Made by a program: the position numbers and the translations under genes. From Tritrichomonas musculus (Eukaryota > Parabasalia > Tritrichomonadida > Tritrichomonadidae), in NCBI GenBank assembly GCA_039105265.1, contig JAPFFF010000014.1:930001-994000 (forward strand): a stretch of DNA of 64,000 nucleotides, written 5' to 3'. Below are positions 31,864 to 42,719 of this stretch, in pieces. Under the pieces are notes generated by a model, which had not been told where the DNA came from, searched no databases, and saw only the letters and a program-made list of their open reading frames with translations. The first letter of the stretch is position 1. Each line of letters begins with the position of its first letter.

Positions 31864-32691
31864 ATGAGTGGTGCTGATCAGATATTAAAGACTTTACAAA
31901 ATATGGATGTACAAAGATTAACCAAAATTTTAAGCGAAGCCAAAAATTGGATAGATCAAAGTTATGAACAAGCTCGTGATCAGCTTCTTGATTCGCCACA
32001 GCTTGCTTATGCTCTATATCACATACCAGAGATATTGGATCAAAAATATCAAGATATAGAGTCTGGCGTTGATTCTTTCGGAAATCAAAGATTTCAAAAT
32101 TCTCAATCTACTCTATATCCGAATCAGTACAGAAATTCACAAATGCAAGGCGTTTTCCTCGATTTTCAATCAAATAACGATAATAATTCAGCAGAACAAC
32201 AAGATCAAGAGCAAGTTCATCAAAAATCTCAACCAGTTCCACCACCACAAGCGCCACAACAACCAATGACGATACCGGTACAATCTAGTTATGATTCGAT
32301 TCCACCACCACCTCCACCACAACAGCAACAACCTCAAAACGTTTATTATCCACCACAATCAAACATGTACGACCAAATGTATCAACCTCTCCCACCTCAG
32401 TATCAGTATCCACCTAATTATGGCGAATCTTCTCCACAAATGCAATATCAAAACCAACCTCAAATATCTTATAGTTATGGTCCGGTTAATCCTCAAGAAT
32501 ATGCTCCAACTTATGAAGGTGCTTCTCAATCAGAAGAAATGGAAGAATTTAGGAACATTGCTCTTGGATTAACTGAAGAAGAAGTAAAACAATTACCCGA
32601 TGAAGAAATCAAGCAAAAAGTCATTAAAATAAGAAATGAAGAATTTGCTAGACAACAACAAATGCAACATAATCCACCACAACAACCATAA
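31864..32691 (+). CDS. CstF-64/Rna15-like hinge and C-terminal domain protein lacking an RRM
   Basis: 275 residues from ATG 31864; an upstream TTG at 31831 is rejected as start. Residues about 1-60 match the CSTF2 hinge, which binds CstF-77 or symplekin: the segment ...QSYEQARDQLLDSPQLAYAL aligns with the family's SPQEARNMLLQNPQLAYAL. The last 40 residues (EFRNIALGLTEEEVKQLPDEE...) match the C-terminal three-helix domain that contacts Pcf11. Between them is a Pro/Gln/Tyr-rich linker. CstF-64 normally begins with an RNA-recognition motif, but none is encoded here or in the 1.2 kb upstream. It probably acts in mRNA 3' end formation, with RNA binding supplied by another subunit. Function is inferred from both conserved ends. 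Confidence 0.75.
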   Translation: MSGADQILKTLQNMDVQRLTKILSEAKNWIDQSYEQARDQLLDSPQLAYALYHIPEILDQKYQDIESGVDSFGNQRFQNSQSTLYPNQYRNSQMQGVFLDFQSNNDNNSAEQQDQEQVHQKSQPVPPPQAPQQPMTIPVQSSYDSIPPPPPPQQQQPQNVYYPPQSNMYDQMYQPLPPQYQYPPNYGESSPQMQYQNQPQISYSYGPVNPQEYAPTYEGASQSEEMEEFRNIALGLTEEEVKQLPDEEIKQKVIKIRNEEFARQQQMQHNPPQQP

Positions 32692-32971
32692 TATTCAGTG
32701 AATATTGTAAGATATATTGTTTTTAATATCATTTTTTTCAAATACCTATCGTATTTTGTATTTTTATGCTAATGTTAAAATTATTTGTAAAAGATGCATA
32801 TACACAATTTTAACACGTTTGGTTTTAAATAAAAACTCGTATTTTGTAGATTTTTAAAAATAATAAATATAAATTTCATTTAAAATACATACATACATTT
32901 ACATAATTATAAAAAAACAAGTGAAAACGGGGACAAAATAATACTGAGCGTTAGCAGGTGGCTAAAAAAAA

Positions 32972-35059
32972 TTATTGATTATCATATATCAGTTGATGGA
33001 CTTCAGCAATTTGCTCTTCTCTATCTTTCTTTATATCAGATAATCTTTGTCTAACGCCATTAACAATTTGGCTTCTACTAGGCGAATAATTAATATTATT
33101 AATATTATTTAAATCATTGATAGATGAAGCCTGAAATAAAGAATCCGAATTATTATATTCATTAACATTTAAAAAATTGGAATTCATAATAGGAGGTCTA
33201 TGAATTTGCATCCTTTGATTAGGTGTGATTGCAGATGCCATATATGGAATTTGTTTATGTCCGTCGACCAATGATAAAGAACGAGAAACAATTACTGCTT
33301 TTCCTGAAAGTTGCGAATTGAGAATTAAAACATCATTTCCAATTGATTTCACTTTATTTGAAAATGAAGTTATGGGCGAAGTCACTTTTTTTGTATCAAT
33401 TTTTTTAAGTTTTTCAATTGTTTCTTCAATTTCTCCATTCAGATCAAAAGAAGAATCGTCTGATACAGTAAAGTCAGGTGATACTAATCTAGTTTGAGAT
33501 GGCATGTAAGGAGGAATTGCAAATAAATCATTGCTAATTAATAAATCCATTTTTTCTTTTAGATTTTCGAGTTTTTTATTTACATTAGAGCGTTCCATAT
33601 TAATTTGAAGTTCTTGTGCTTCGAGGACATACCGAGCTTGCATCTTTTGCCTGTATATATTCTGAATCCGTATTTCTTCTGATTTATTAAATTCAGCTTT
33701 CAAATTTGAAAGTTCAGAAAGATTGTTTTGGAGATCAGATAAGATTAATTTAGAATTTTTAATGATTGATGATTTTAATGATTGAATAAAATCCGCATTT
33801 ATTTCAATATCATTTAAATCCATTATAGAAAAATTTGATGTTTTAAATTTTCCGGTTGAAGGTGATTTAAAGGTGAATTTCGAATTTTCAGTATAATTTG
33901 ATGTTTGAAAATTGTGCCTCTTTAATGATGAAGAAAGATTTTGAAAAAAATATGAAATATAGTCTGTATCATATTCAATATGATTACTATCTAGAGCAAA
34001 GGTAGAAGCTTCGTTATCTAAAATTGTTCTTATTTCTTGATTTAAATCAAAAATAAAAGTTTGTATTTTATTTTGGAAATCAAAAATTTCTGATAAAATT
34101 AATTGAAATTCATCATTAAAAGTTGCCCTTAAATCGTCAGATGCATCTTCTAAATAGCGAATAAAAGAATATTCAAAGTATTCAATCGGGGTTTTGGGTG
34201 AAATATATTGATGTGATCGATTATAAGAAGGCGGTTTATACTTGGGAGGCTGAATATGACTCTTGTCCGAGACAATAGAATTTTTTGGTTCATCGTGAAC
34301 CGATTTTGATTGATCATTTCCGACATCAATTTCAGTTGCATCAAGATCAAGATCTTTAAAAATATTTCTAGGTGATTGGACTTCTTTTTTATCATTATCT
34401 TTATTTTGCGGCTTGGAATCTTTTTCATTAATTTTTTCTTTTGACTTTTGAGTGTCATCATTGTTTGTTTCATTTTTTTCTTTATTTTGAGTAGCTTCAT
34501 TTTTTTCTTTATTTTGAGTAGCTTCATTTTTTGGCTCATTATTGTTTTTCTCGTCAGAAAAAAAAAATGCATTTATTAAGTCTTGATTCGAAATTAAATT
34601 TTTTTTCGGATATGGTGACCTTTTCAAATTATTTTTTGGACTAAAAGTTGGTGTATTCGAACCTGGCTTGCTTTCATTAAAACCATAGTTATTATTTTGA
34701 GATCGGTTGCTATTTGAATTTTTTTTTGTGCTGATAGAATTTAACTCGATTCCAATATTTTCAGAGGAGTCAGGGCTGTCGAAAGATGGAAGTTCAAAAA
34801 CCGAACTATCAATATTGATGGAACTCTTTTTGGGCGAATTGTGCTGATTATGAGTACTCAAGGATGCTGGTTTAGTATCTGAAACCGGCGTGCTGGTAAT
34901 AGATGTCGAAGTAGGGTTGGTTGAATTATTTTTTTTTTGTACCACAACTGATGATGGCGCGTTCAAAAAAGCATTGACGTCTTTAATTGCTTGATCGTTT
35001 TCGGAATCATCTGAAATCGCAAGAAATGGATCGTCATCATCAAGATCAATAATGTTCAT
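32972..35059 (-). CDS. Large Ser/Asn-rich protein with central coiled coil, unknown
   Basis: 695 residues from ATG 35059. Residues 1-290 are low complexity (Asn, Ser, Lys), with an acidic N-terminus (DLDDDDPF) and a short direct repeat ATQNKEKNE twice near 180-200. Residues about 295-510 are helical with heptad character and a coiled coil around 440-510. The C-terminal 180 residues are again polar, ending in a helix. No enzymatic motif or domain is recognised. It resembles, only in overall layout, scaffold proteins of basal bodies or trafficking complexes. It is convergent with the CstF-64-like gene across 280 bp. Confidence 0.65.
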   Translation of the reverse strand: MNIIDLDDDDPFLAISDDSENDQAIKDVNAFLNAPSSVVVQKKNNSTNPTSTSITSTPVSDTKPASLSTHNQHNSPKKSSINIDSSVFELPSFDSPDSSENIGIELNSISTKKNSNSNRSQNNNYGFNESKPGSNTPTFSPKNNLKRSPYPKKNLISNQDLINAFFFSDEKNNNEPKNEATQNKEKNEATQNKEKNETNNDDTQKSKEKINEKDSKPQNKDNDKKEVQSPRNIFKDLDLDATEIDVGNDQSKSVHDEPKNSIVSDKSHIQPPKYKPPSYNRSHQYISPKTPIEYFEYSFIRYLEDASDDLRATFNDEFQLILSEIFDFQNKIQTFIFDLNQEIRTILDNEASTFALDSNHIEYDTDYISYFFQNLSSSLKRHNFQTSNYTENSKFTFKSPSTGKFKTSNFSIMDLNDIEINADFIQSLKSSIIKNSKLILSDLQNNLSELSNLKAEFNKSEEIRIQNIYRQKMQARYVLEAQELQINMERSNVNKKLENLKEKMDLLISNDLFAIPPYMPSQTRLVSPDFTVSDDSSFDLNGEIEETIEKLKKIDTKKVTSPITSFSNKVKSIGNDVLILNSQLSGKAVIVSRSLSLVDGHKQIPYMASAITPNQRMQIHRPPIMNSNFLNVNEYNNSDSLFQASSINDLNNINNINYSPSRSQIVNGVRQRLSDIKKDREEQIAEVHQLIYDNQ

Positions 35060-35768
35060 TTAATTAAAATCGCATACTCAATATTTGACAGAATTATTTT
35101 CATGAAAATTGATATTTCAAATATCGAAATTCAAAAGAATGTGAGAAAAAACGTTTTTTCATAAACCGAAAATATATTAATTAATTTTTATCATTTACTT
35201 ATAATAACATTAATATAAACACCAAAATAAAATAAATATAAGATTTTTTCAATATATTTTATTTTTTTGATAAAAATGGTTTGAATACCATTAATAATTA
35301 TAAATATTGGAAAGTCTATTATAATGGCGAATAATAATGAAAATACTTAATCATTTCATATTACCCAAAAATAGATAGGAGGGATTTTTAAGATGATGCA
35401 TTTCTGATTTTGTAGAAAATGCATAATTTGGGGCTGTATTTTCAATTTTTATAATGTTTTGCCACTATTCAAGAAATTTGAATCATTATTTCAAAATGAA
35501 TACTTTTGTTGATGGTATCAAGAATGAAATACAATTGAGAATATACTAACTTGGAAAACAGCATTTATATTCAAAATTTTTCTAAAGTATATGATAGATA
35601 CTCCATTTGATTTAAAAAAATAAAAATATTATTAAAATTTTTATATTTTCTATCAAACAATCTTTGGCATTCAAAAAGCATGACTTGCAAATTCATCATA
35701 AAATAGAATATACTTACACAGCCAATTATTGAATACGATAGATATAAAAAAATTAAAAAAGGATTATA
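35060..35768. other. AT-rich spacer
   Basis: 709 bp upstream of the reverse gene at 35059. No gene or repeat identified. Confidence 0.35.
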
Positions 35769-36893
35769 TTAAGGTGGTAGTCATATTTTTTCGTAAACCA
35801 TTCAATATTGATAAAACCCATAGAATTGAAGTTTCAATGGTAATATACTATGAAAAAGTTAAATGACCTTGATATTTGTCCTTAACGATCAAAATAAAAA
35901 ATAAAGTTTTTTCTTTTCTCTGTTTCTATGGTAAAAAATTGCAATTTTTTAAAAATAAGATTATAAAAAATATCTACATAATTAACCCATTTTATTGAAA
36001 TATTAATTAAATTAAAATACCTTTTCTTTTATGTTTTTTTTTGAGGAATTCTTTATAGCACATTCAACTTTTTCAGAAGAAAATAATCGTTCATTTTTTC
36101 GAGCTTTATTTTACATAGAAAAGATTAAAAGTTCCTTGTTTTTTTATTGATTTTTTTAATTTATGCCATTTAGAGAATATGCTAAATGCGAAATAATCGA
36201 AAATTTTCAAAAATGTGATTTTTATTTGATTAATATTAATTCTTAAAAATGGTTGATTTAGATAATCAAATGGCTTAATGGGCTTCCTAAATTGATATAA
36301 TTTAGGATTTAATGGTTAAAATCAGTATTAAATAAGAAAACAAATTTTTTTAAATTATTTTAAGGGAATAAAAAAAGCATGAATAGGGGGTCATACTATT
36401 TTGAATAATAATTATTAATTTTAATTTCTCAAAAAGTTTATTTAAACCATATATGCATACAAAAAGTTCTCTGTGCTGCAGCACTGTGCTTAAAAATTAC
36501 ACCCTTTTTTTTTTTCCCCCAAAAAAAACGTGGAACGAATAAATGTAAATCTTTATTTTTGAACTTTTTGGATTTTTTACTCTCATTTTTTTTGAATGAT
36601 TATTTGTCATAATATCTTTATAATTTTACAATTTAAGAAGTAAGTATTCGAGGTTTTTATAAACACCATTTCACAGCATTACAGGCATTATATGTTCAAT
36701 AAAGAAGAAGAAAAATAAACTTCATATTGCAATTTCCAATTTTTATTAAAATCGTTGTCTAAATTTCCCTTATTTCCTGCTTTTAAGAGCATAATGCTGG
36801 TATTAAACTGTTTTCAATCAGAGTTTTCCCTTATTGTTATTTTTGTGAGAACTCATTGAATTATAACATTGAATTTGAAAACTACCTCCTTAA
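35769..36893. mobile_element. Putative 1.1-kb non-autonomous element flanked by TTAA
   Basis: TTAAGGTGGTAGT begins at 35769 and its near reverse complement ACTACCTCCTTAA ends at 36893 (12 of 13 bases). TTAA at both outer edges is the target site of piggyBac-type elements. The first 160 bp inside (about 35773-35935) recur in opposite orientation at about 54550-54708, so this end belongs to a dispersed family. No open frame is visible. The short TIR keeps the confidence moderate. Confidence 0.5.
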
Positions 36894-37147
36894 GCAATTT
36901 TTTTAATAACCTTTCTATTTTTCATGCATTTACTAAGTATGTTTTTAATATTTTTTATAAATCACACAAGATAATTCATTTTTTTTTTTTATTAAATTTT
37001 TTATCATAGTTATTGAATTTAAATGAGGTTAAAATTAGGAAATTGTGTAGTTTACATTCATAAACTATAAATTTATTTCAATAAAAAGGTCTCATTTATA
37101 CAAATTTTTATGGGAAAATATTCAATATTGGAAGAATATAAATTTGA

Positions 37148-38518
37148 ATGTCTCAACAGGCAAAGCCCCCGGAAAAAAGCATAGAAGAAAACTCAGAAGA
37201 GAAAGGAGATGATACTTCAGAAGGTTCAAAACCACAACCATCTATTACTGGTAAGCTCCGATATAAATCTAGAGTTCTTGGCTTATGGAAATTACGTTTT
37301 TTCACCTTAATTGAACAGACTTTATATATTTCAAAAACCGAAAACATAGAAGACGCCTTTGAAACGATCACAATTGATGATTCAGTTGATATCTATCTCG
37401 ACGATGATAAAGATCCACCGCAATTTACAATAAACGGTCCAAATTGTGGAAAGCATATATGCTCAGGTATCCTCCCGGAAGTTTTAGCATGGGTTTTTAC
37501 ACTTAGAACATGCAAGAAAGCTGCAAACTCTGGCTACAGCATGGACCAATTTCGTATTCTTCAAGTCCTTGGCCGTGGCTTTTATGGAAAGGTTATGTTA
37601 GTAGAGAAGCTTGATACAGGCGATTTGTATGCGCTTAAGACAATTAGAAAACGAAAACTTCTAGACCTTGATCAATTATCAACAGTACAAGCAGAAAGAG
37701 CATTGTTGTATCAACTTCCAAAGCATCCATTCATAGTGAACTTGATGTTTGCTTTCCAAACTGAACATAAATTTTATCTTGGTCTTGAGTACGCTCCAGG
37801 TGGTGAATTATTAAGGCATATTAGAAATCAAGATATTTTCCCATTTGAAGACACTAGATTATATCTAGCCGAAATTACCCTCGCTTTAGAACATCTTCAT
37901 AAAAATAAAATCATTTATCGTGATCTCAAGCCAGAAAACATTTTACTTGATAAATCAGGCCATATAAAATTGGCTGATTTTGGTTTATCAAAGCAAATTA
38001 CTGATTTTACTGATACTTTCTGTGGAACTGCTGAATATATTGCCCCCGAAATTTTAAGAAGAGAAAAATATTCTTTCCCAATTGACTGGTGGTCAATGGG
38101 AATTCTACTTTATGATATTATTAATGATGGAACACCATTTTACGATGATAATCAAACTGTTATGTTTGAAAAAATTCTTAATCAAGAACCAGAATTTCCT
38201 AAATATGGAAATAAAACAGCAAATGACTTGATAAAACTATTACTTAATAAAGATCCAGCTAAAAGACCAACTGTAGAAGAAATCAAAGCACATCCTTTCT
38301 TTAGACCACTTAATTGGGATAAAGTTTTTCGTAAAGAATATAAGCCAGGATCCTTCCAATCTGTAAGTGAATACCAACCAAACGGATTTTCTAATGAGTT
38401 TACAGCAGAAACACCAGTTGATTCTGAAACTCATTCAGTTTTAAAATCAGGTGAAGGTTTCATTCCTGATTTTTCATTTGGAGAGCCACAAGATGCTCTT
38501 ACCTTTAAGTTTACATAG
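37148..38518 (+). CDS. AGC-family Ser/Thr kinase with N-terminal PH domain (Akt/PKB-like)
   Basis: 456 residues from ATG 37148. A PH domain spans about 33-125 (GKLRYKS...LWKLRFFTL...W at 115), expected to bind phosphoinositides. The kinase domain spans about 135-386: glycine loop GRGFYGKV (142-149), catalytic Lys164, YRDLKPEN (Asp259), DFG (277-279), activation-loop Thr290 in TFCGTAEY, APE 299-301. The AGC tail carries a turn-motif site (ETPVD, Thr422) and a hydrophobic motif IPDFSF with Ser443. In Akt the hydrophobic motif begins with Phe; here it is Ile439, which may weaken PIF-pocket docking. All catalytic residues are present, so the kinase should be active. It probably acts downstream of PI3K/PDK1 (inference from family). 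Confidence 0.92.
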   Translation: MSQQAKPPEKSIEENSEEKGDDTSEGSKPQPSITGKLRYKSRVLGLWKLRFFTLIEQTLYISKTENIEDAFETITIDDSVDIYLDDDKDPPQFTINGPNCGKHICSGILPEVLAWVFTLRTCKKAANSGYSMDQFRILQVLGRGFYGKVMLVEKLDTGDLYALKTIRKRKLLDLDQLSTVQAERALLYQLPKHPFIVNLMFAFQTEHKFYLGLEYAPGGELLRHIRNQDIFPFEDTRLYLAEITLALEHLHKNKIIYRDLKPENILLDKSGHIKLADFGLSKQITDFTDTFCGTAEYIAPEILRREKYSFPIDWWSMGILLYDIINDGTPFYDDNQTVMFEKILNQEPEFPKYGNKTANDLIKLLLNKDPAKRPTVEEIKAHPFFRPLNWDKVFRKEYKPGSFQSVSEYQPNGFSNEFTAETPVDSETHSVLKSGEGFIPDFSFGEPQDALTFKFT

Positions 38519-38912
38519 GTGATTCTTCATATTCTCTACATTTTTTATTTTTAATTAGAATTTTAAATGAATTAAATAAAATCCATTACTTTTTAATCAA
38601 TCAATGCAAACATATTTTCATTTGTTTCACGATATTTTGGTACAGTTCTTTTTATAATATTTATTTAATGATATGAATATATTTTTAAAAAAAAAAAACT
38701 CTCGATTTATTTTCAATTTCACGCAAGAGAAATAATATGCATGATCTAAAACATAAATTTAATTAAATTGATTAAAATGTTTTTTTTTTTTTTTTTTTTT
38801 TTTTAAATATTTACAATCATGAATGCTTATATTTTAATTCCATTGAAACGTCATCAAAAAGTTAATAATATTTATTAATCATAAATAAATATAAAAACAA
38901 CTGATTTCATAT
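38519..38912. other. Convergent intergenic region with homopolymer tracts
   Basis: 394 bp between two convergent genes. It contains an A tract near 38688-38698 and a T tract of more than 20 bases near 38780-38803. No gene is seen. Confidence 0.4.
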
Positions 38913-41234
38913 TTAAACATCAGCAAAAGCAGTGTCATCATTTTCAGACATATGAACCAATTCCATAAAGACACGTTCGAGTGAAGAAGAAGAGCAAGTG
39001 AAGTAAGAAAATCCATTATCGCCATCTTGACCTTTTTGCATTACTTCAAACAAATCAGGCAGGGGTCTATCAGATGCAGGAATAGAGTAAATTCTTGCCT
39101 TTGGCCTAGTAATATTGAGAACGGCATTAGGCAAATTATTGCCAAAGAAAGATTCAAGTTTTGCAGCTGATTCAGGACTTTCATCGTTAAGTAAAACGTC
39201 TATCTTAAAGTCTGTTCCGAATTTTTGTGTGAGATATTGTGGCGAGCCACAAGTGTAACAACAACCTTTAATCATGATTGATATCATATCGCATAAGAAC
39301 TCGGCTTCACTTAATAAGTGCGTACATAACATGATTGTCTTCTGACCTTTGTAAGAAAGAATCATTTCATGGACTTGGTGTCGTGCTAGAGGGTCAAGAG
39401 AAGCTGTTGGCTCGTCAAGTAATAAAATTTTTGCAGGAGCCAAGAACGATAGAGCAATTGAGAGCCTTCTAACGTCGCCGCCACTTAATTCGCGAATTGG
39501 CTGATTTTTAAATGATTCAAGTCCGAGCTCATGAATTAGCCTTTCTGTCTTTTCAGCTGCTTCTTGCTTGCTCATTTTAGTGTGAAGAAGAGAGAAAAGT
39601 TTGAAATGCTCCATTGGTGTCATTTCTTGGCACAAATGAGAGTTAAATTGTGGACAAATTGAAAGGAGAGTGGGATCATTATTCTTAGAAATATCATGAC
39701 CGTTAACTTCTATTGTCCCGTTGGATGATGGAAGCATTGACGTAATCATTTTGATTAATGTAGTTTTTCCAGCTCCATTTGCACCGAGAAAGCCAAAAAT
39801 TGAGTTTTCTTCAACACCAAGGCTAACATCGTTAACGGCGGTTACTGGTTGACCAGCTGTATTAAAGAATAATCTTGAGACATTACAAATACGAACGGCG
39901 AAATCATGACTGTCTCTTACTTTCTCTTCCATATCTTTGGCTTCTTTTGTATATTTGTGCTTTCTTTTATTTTCTTCAAATATTGACGAATAACTACTAT
40001 ATGTGCGCTTTGTAGAGCCATTTATGAGTATATATCGTACGCGTTCGACAATTATCAGAATAACGATCCAAATTGGAACTTGAACAAACATCATGATGAA
40101 GAATGGTTGAGCATGAGCATCTTGGAAGTACCAGAGCAAATCATGTGACATTTGGCCGAGATTAGGCAATACTGTCATTAATGATCGTTGAATAATGCAT
40201 GGTGGATAAAAAGTATATAACCAATTAAGCCAAACAGGCGAAACATCATTAATTATTATATCTATAACGATTGGTAGAATAAGAACAACACAAATTATTA
40301 TGAAAGCTTGTCGAGAGGCAGAATCTGGTGTGGCAAATGCGTAACTAAAGCAATAGGTATGGAAAATAAATGATGGTCCGCAAAAAACCATAGCAAAAAG
40401 AGTGTTAACTTTGTTATCAAGAAATGCAGCAATTCTGAAACTTAAAAATAAAATCCATATTAAAGTGCAGTTTAAAGCCCAAATTGCAAAATCAATCAAA
40501 AATGTAGCTGCCCAATATGATGATAACGACAATGTACAACTAATCATATACGATCGAGATTCACCTCGCGTGTCTAAGATAGGTTGGGAAATAATCATTG
40601 GGATAATTGCAAGTAAAGCACCAGTTAAAAGCATTGGCCCAATTTGGCCGAAAACACGATCAAGAGTCCTTTTATATAACGTTGTAACTGAAAAAACAAA
40701 ATCGCTTTTAAAATTAAATTTATACTTAAGTCGTAAAAGAATAACTTGAGAATTAATTAATCTGTCATTTGCATCTTCCATAAATCCAGCAGTACTATTA
40801 TATAAAATTGAAATTTTACCATTTGAGGAGTTTGGAAAAGTGAAACCTAAGTCAATGATGTGAGGGGATTGTTTATTTTTTGTATGATAGTACATCCAGT
40901 GATTTAATTCCTCAATGGATGTAAAATTGTTTATAATGGTGGGCTTTCTTCCTGTATCTTCATAATAGAGTTCAGTTAATGCATCGACGTACTCACTAAA
41001 ATTATTATCATTTAATAAAATAAGCGCCGATTCGCTTGATTTAAATGATTTAAAAGTGATTGGTATAACATTTTCTTTAGCAAGTGTTGAGATTAAGTAT
41101 TGAGCAACTATTGCCAAAAATGCAAAAAATAATGATGTAACAATTGAAAAAATGACAGTATATAACGACCTTTTAATTAAAACCCATCTTCGAAATAAAA
41201 TTGCCGCAAAATGACTTGCAAGAACATTCACCAT
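38913..41234 (-). CDS. ABCA-subfamily half transporter
   Basis: 773 residues from ATG 41234. Topology: an N-terminal membrane helix (about 20-50), a large non-cytoplasmic loop (about 55-185), a cluster of five or six hydrophobic helices (about 195-400), then a cytoplasmic nucleotide-binding domain. The NBD shows Walker A GANGAGKTT (about 480-488), signature LSGGDVRRLS (about 580), Walker B ILLLDEPTASLDP (about 600-612) and a switch His in CTHLLSEAE (about 637). The extended first loop and C-terminal NBD identify the ABCA class, generally lipid transporters. Canonical ABCA proteins are full-length with two halves. This one is a half transporter, as known in many protists, and should dimerise. 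The substrate is unknown. Confidence 0.88.
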   Translation of the reverse strand: MVNVLASHFAAILFRRWVLIKRSLYTVIFSIVTSLFFAFLAIVAQYLISTLAKENVIPITFKSFKSSESALILLNDNNFSEYVDALTELYYEDTGRKPTIINNFTSIEELNHWMYYHTKNKQSPHIIDLGFTFPNSSNGKISILYNSTAGFMEDANDRLINSQVILLRLKYKFNFKSDFVFSVTTLYKRTLDRVFGQIGPMLLTGALLAIIPMIISQPILDTRGESRSYMISCTLSLSSYWAATFLIDFAIWALNCTLIWILFLSFRIAAFLDNKVNTLFAMVFCGPSFIFHTYCFSYAFATPDSASRQAFIIICVVLILPIVIDIIINDVSPVWLNWLYTFYPPCIIQRSLMTVLPNLGQMSHDLLWYFQDAHAQPFFIMMFVQVPIWIVILIIVERVRYILINGSTKRTYSSYSSIFEENKRKHKYTKEAKDMEEKVRDSHDFAVRICNVSRLFFNTAGQPVTAVNDVSLGVEENSIFGFLGANGAGKTTLIKMITSMLPSSNGTIEVNGHDISKNNDPTLLSICPQFNSHLCQEMTPMEHFKLFSLLHTKMSKQEAAEKTERLIHELGLESFKNQPIRELSGGDVRRLSIALSFLAPAKILLLDEPTASLDPLARHQVHEMILSYKGQKTIMLCTHLLSEAEFLCDMISIMIKGCCYTCGSPQYLTQKFGTDFKIDVLLNDESPESAAKLESFFGNNLPNAVLNITRPKARIYSIPASDRPLPDLFEVMQKGQDGDNGFSYFTCSSSSLERVFMELVHMSENDDTAFADV

Positions 41235-42719
41235 TTTGTTTAAAAATGGAATTCAAAAAGTTTTACGATCGCTTTTTTTTTGAAAGAATTCATTTATTTT
41301 TTTTGAAAAGAATAATTGAATAAATAGAATGAGAACTCAATTAATTCTATAAAATCGGCCAAATCATTCAAATTTTTTAAAAAATTTCGTATTTATCAAA
41401 GCTAAATAACCTTACAAATCAAAAACATTTCAGCTATCAAAAAGTTTTTTTTTTTTAATTTTATTGTTTATATTTTCATTTTCTCCAAAACAGAAAGCAT
41501 TTAGCATTTCCTTCAACTTAAATATCGTTCATATATATCAACAAATCCAATTCGAAAACTTTTTTATTAATTTGTATGAATCTTTTGCTAAATTTAACAT
41601 AAGTTCTTATGAATTTATACGATTATTTATAAACGGAAAGTTTATGATTATAAGATAACATCATTTAAGCTTTTTGAAACCTCAATTTAAAAAAAAAAAG
41701 AAAAAATTTTGAAAAAAAGATTATTTTTAGAAATTGGAATTACTTGGCCTAAAGAAAAAGGACTTCAATTACTCCATCAAATGCAATCCACCAACTTTTA
41801 ACTGATTTCAGTATATTTTAATATTTATAAGCAATTTTGAAATAATTAATAATTATTAGTTTTCAGCTCAGTAACATTATAAGCGCATGTTTGAATTCAT
41901 AACATTAAATCTCTATTACGCATTCCTAATGCTATTCATCACAAATAAGATGAGATTTTTGAAAAACAATAACTCTGTTTACAAATTGTAAAATACTCTC
42001 CCTACAATTCTCAATTTTTTTGAGTGATTTTTTTTATATCTCCATAAATAAACAATTTTTAAAAATAATTTTATATTAATTAAATTCAGTTATATAAAAT
42101 ATTAATATAAATATATATTTTTATTTTCAAAAACAAAGAGAATATAGAAAAATTAACAAAAAAAGAAATTTTTTTAACATATGGAAAGTGGCCAATAAAT
42201 GAATAGTATCAATATTTATGCTTAATCCTACAAAATTTATAAGCTTTTTTTCCAAAAAAATGGATTGGAAAAAAATATAATATTATTTTTCTTTTTTCTT
42301 TTTAGCAATTCTAAAATAATATGGATTTTTTGAAACTGCTTTGGAAGTAAGTTTTAATTAAAGTAGAAATATATACATATTTTCATCTGATTTTCTTATA
42401 TTTTATTTTTAAAAAATCAAAAAATTCTGAAAAGTATTCAAAAGAGTATTCTTTGAAAAAAAAGTTGGCATCAAAAGACGTTTAATTCATTTTCAGGTTA
42501 ATCTTTTTCAATATCTCTCAAAAAATAAAAATCTTTCATAGCAAATTTTTTGATGTTTAAATGATCAATGAAATTTAAATCATAATTTTTATATACAGGA
42601 ATTATGTAATATGCTGCAGGATAGAATTGTATATGATAAACATCAAAAGAAATGTACCGATAATAAATTGATAATAATAAAGTAAACAAACCATTGTGAA
42701 TTTAAATAATATTTTTTAG
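41235..42719. other. 1.5-kb AT-rich divergent spacer
   Basis: Lies between the reverse ABCA gene and the forward gamma-adaptin gene. It holds many A and T tracts. Small frames (41464-41658 forward, 42498-42689 reverse) lack any signature and are not called. The phrase CATTCCTAATGCTATTCATC (about 41919) weakly resembles CATACCTAATGCTATACATC (about 16085) in the ORF-less element, perhaps an old repeat trace. AACTTTTTGA lies just upstream of the ABCA start on its coding strand. Confidence 0.4.

Noticed and set aside
41464-42689. Two short frames between ABCA and gamma-adaptin genes
   Set aside because: About 63 codons each, composition of AT-rich spacer, no conserved motif.
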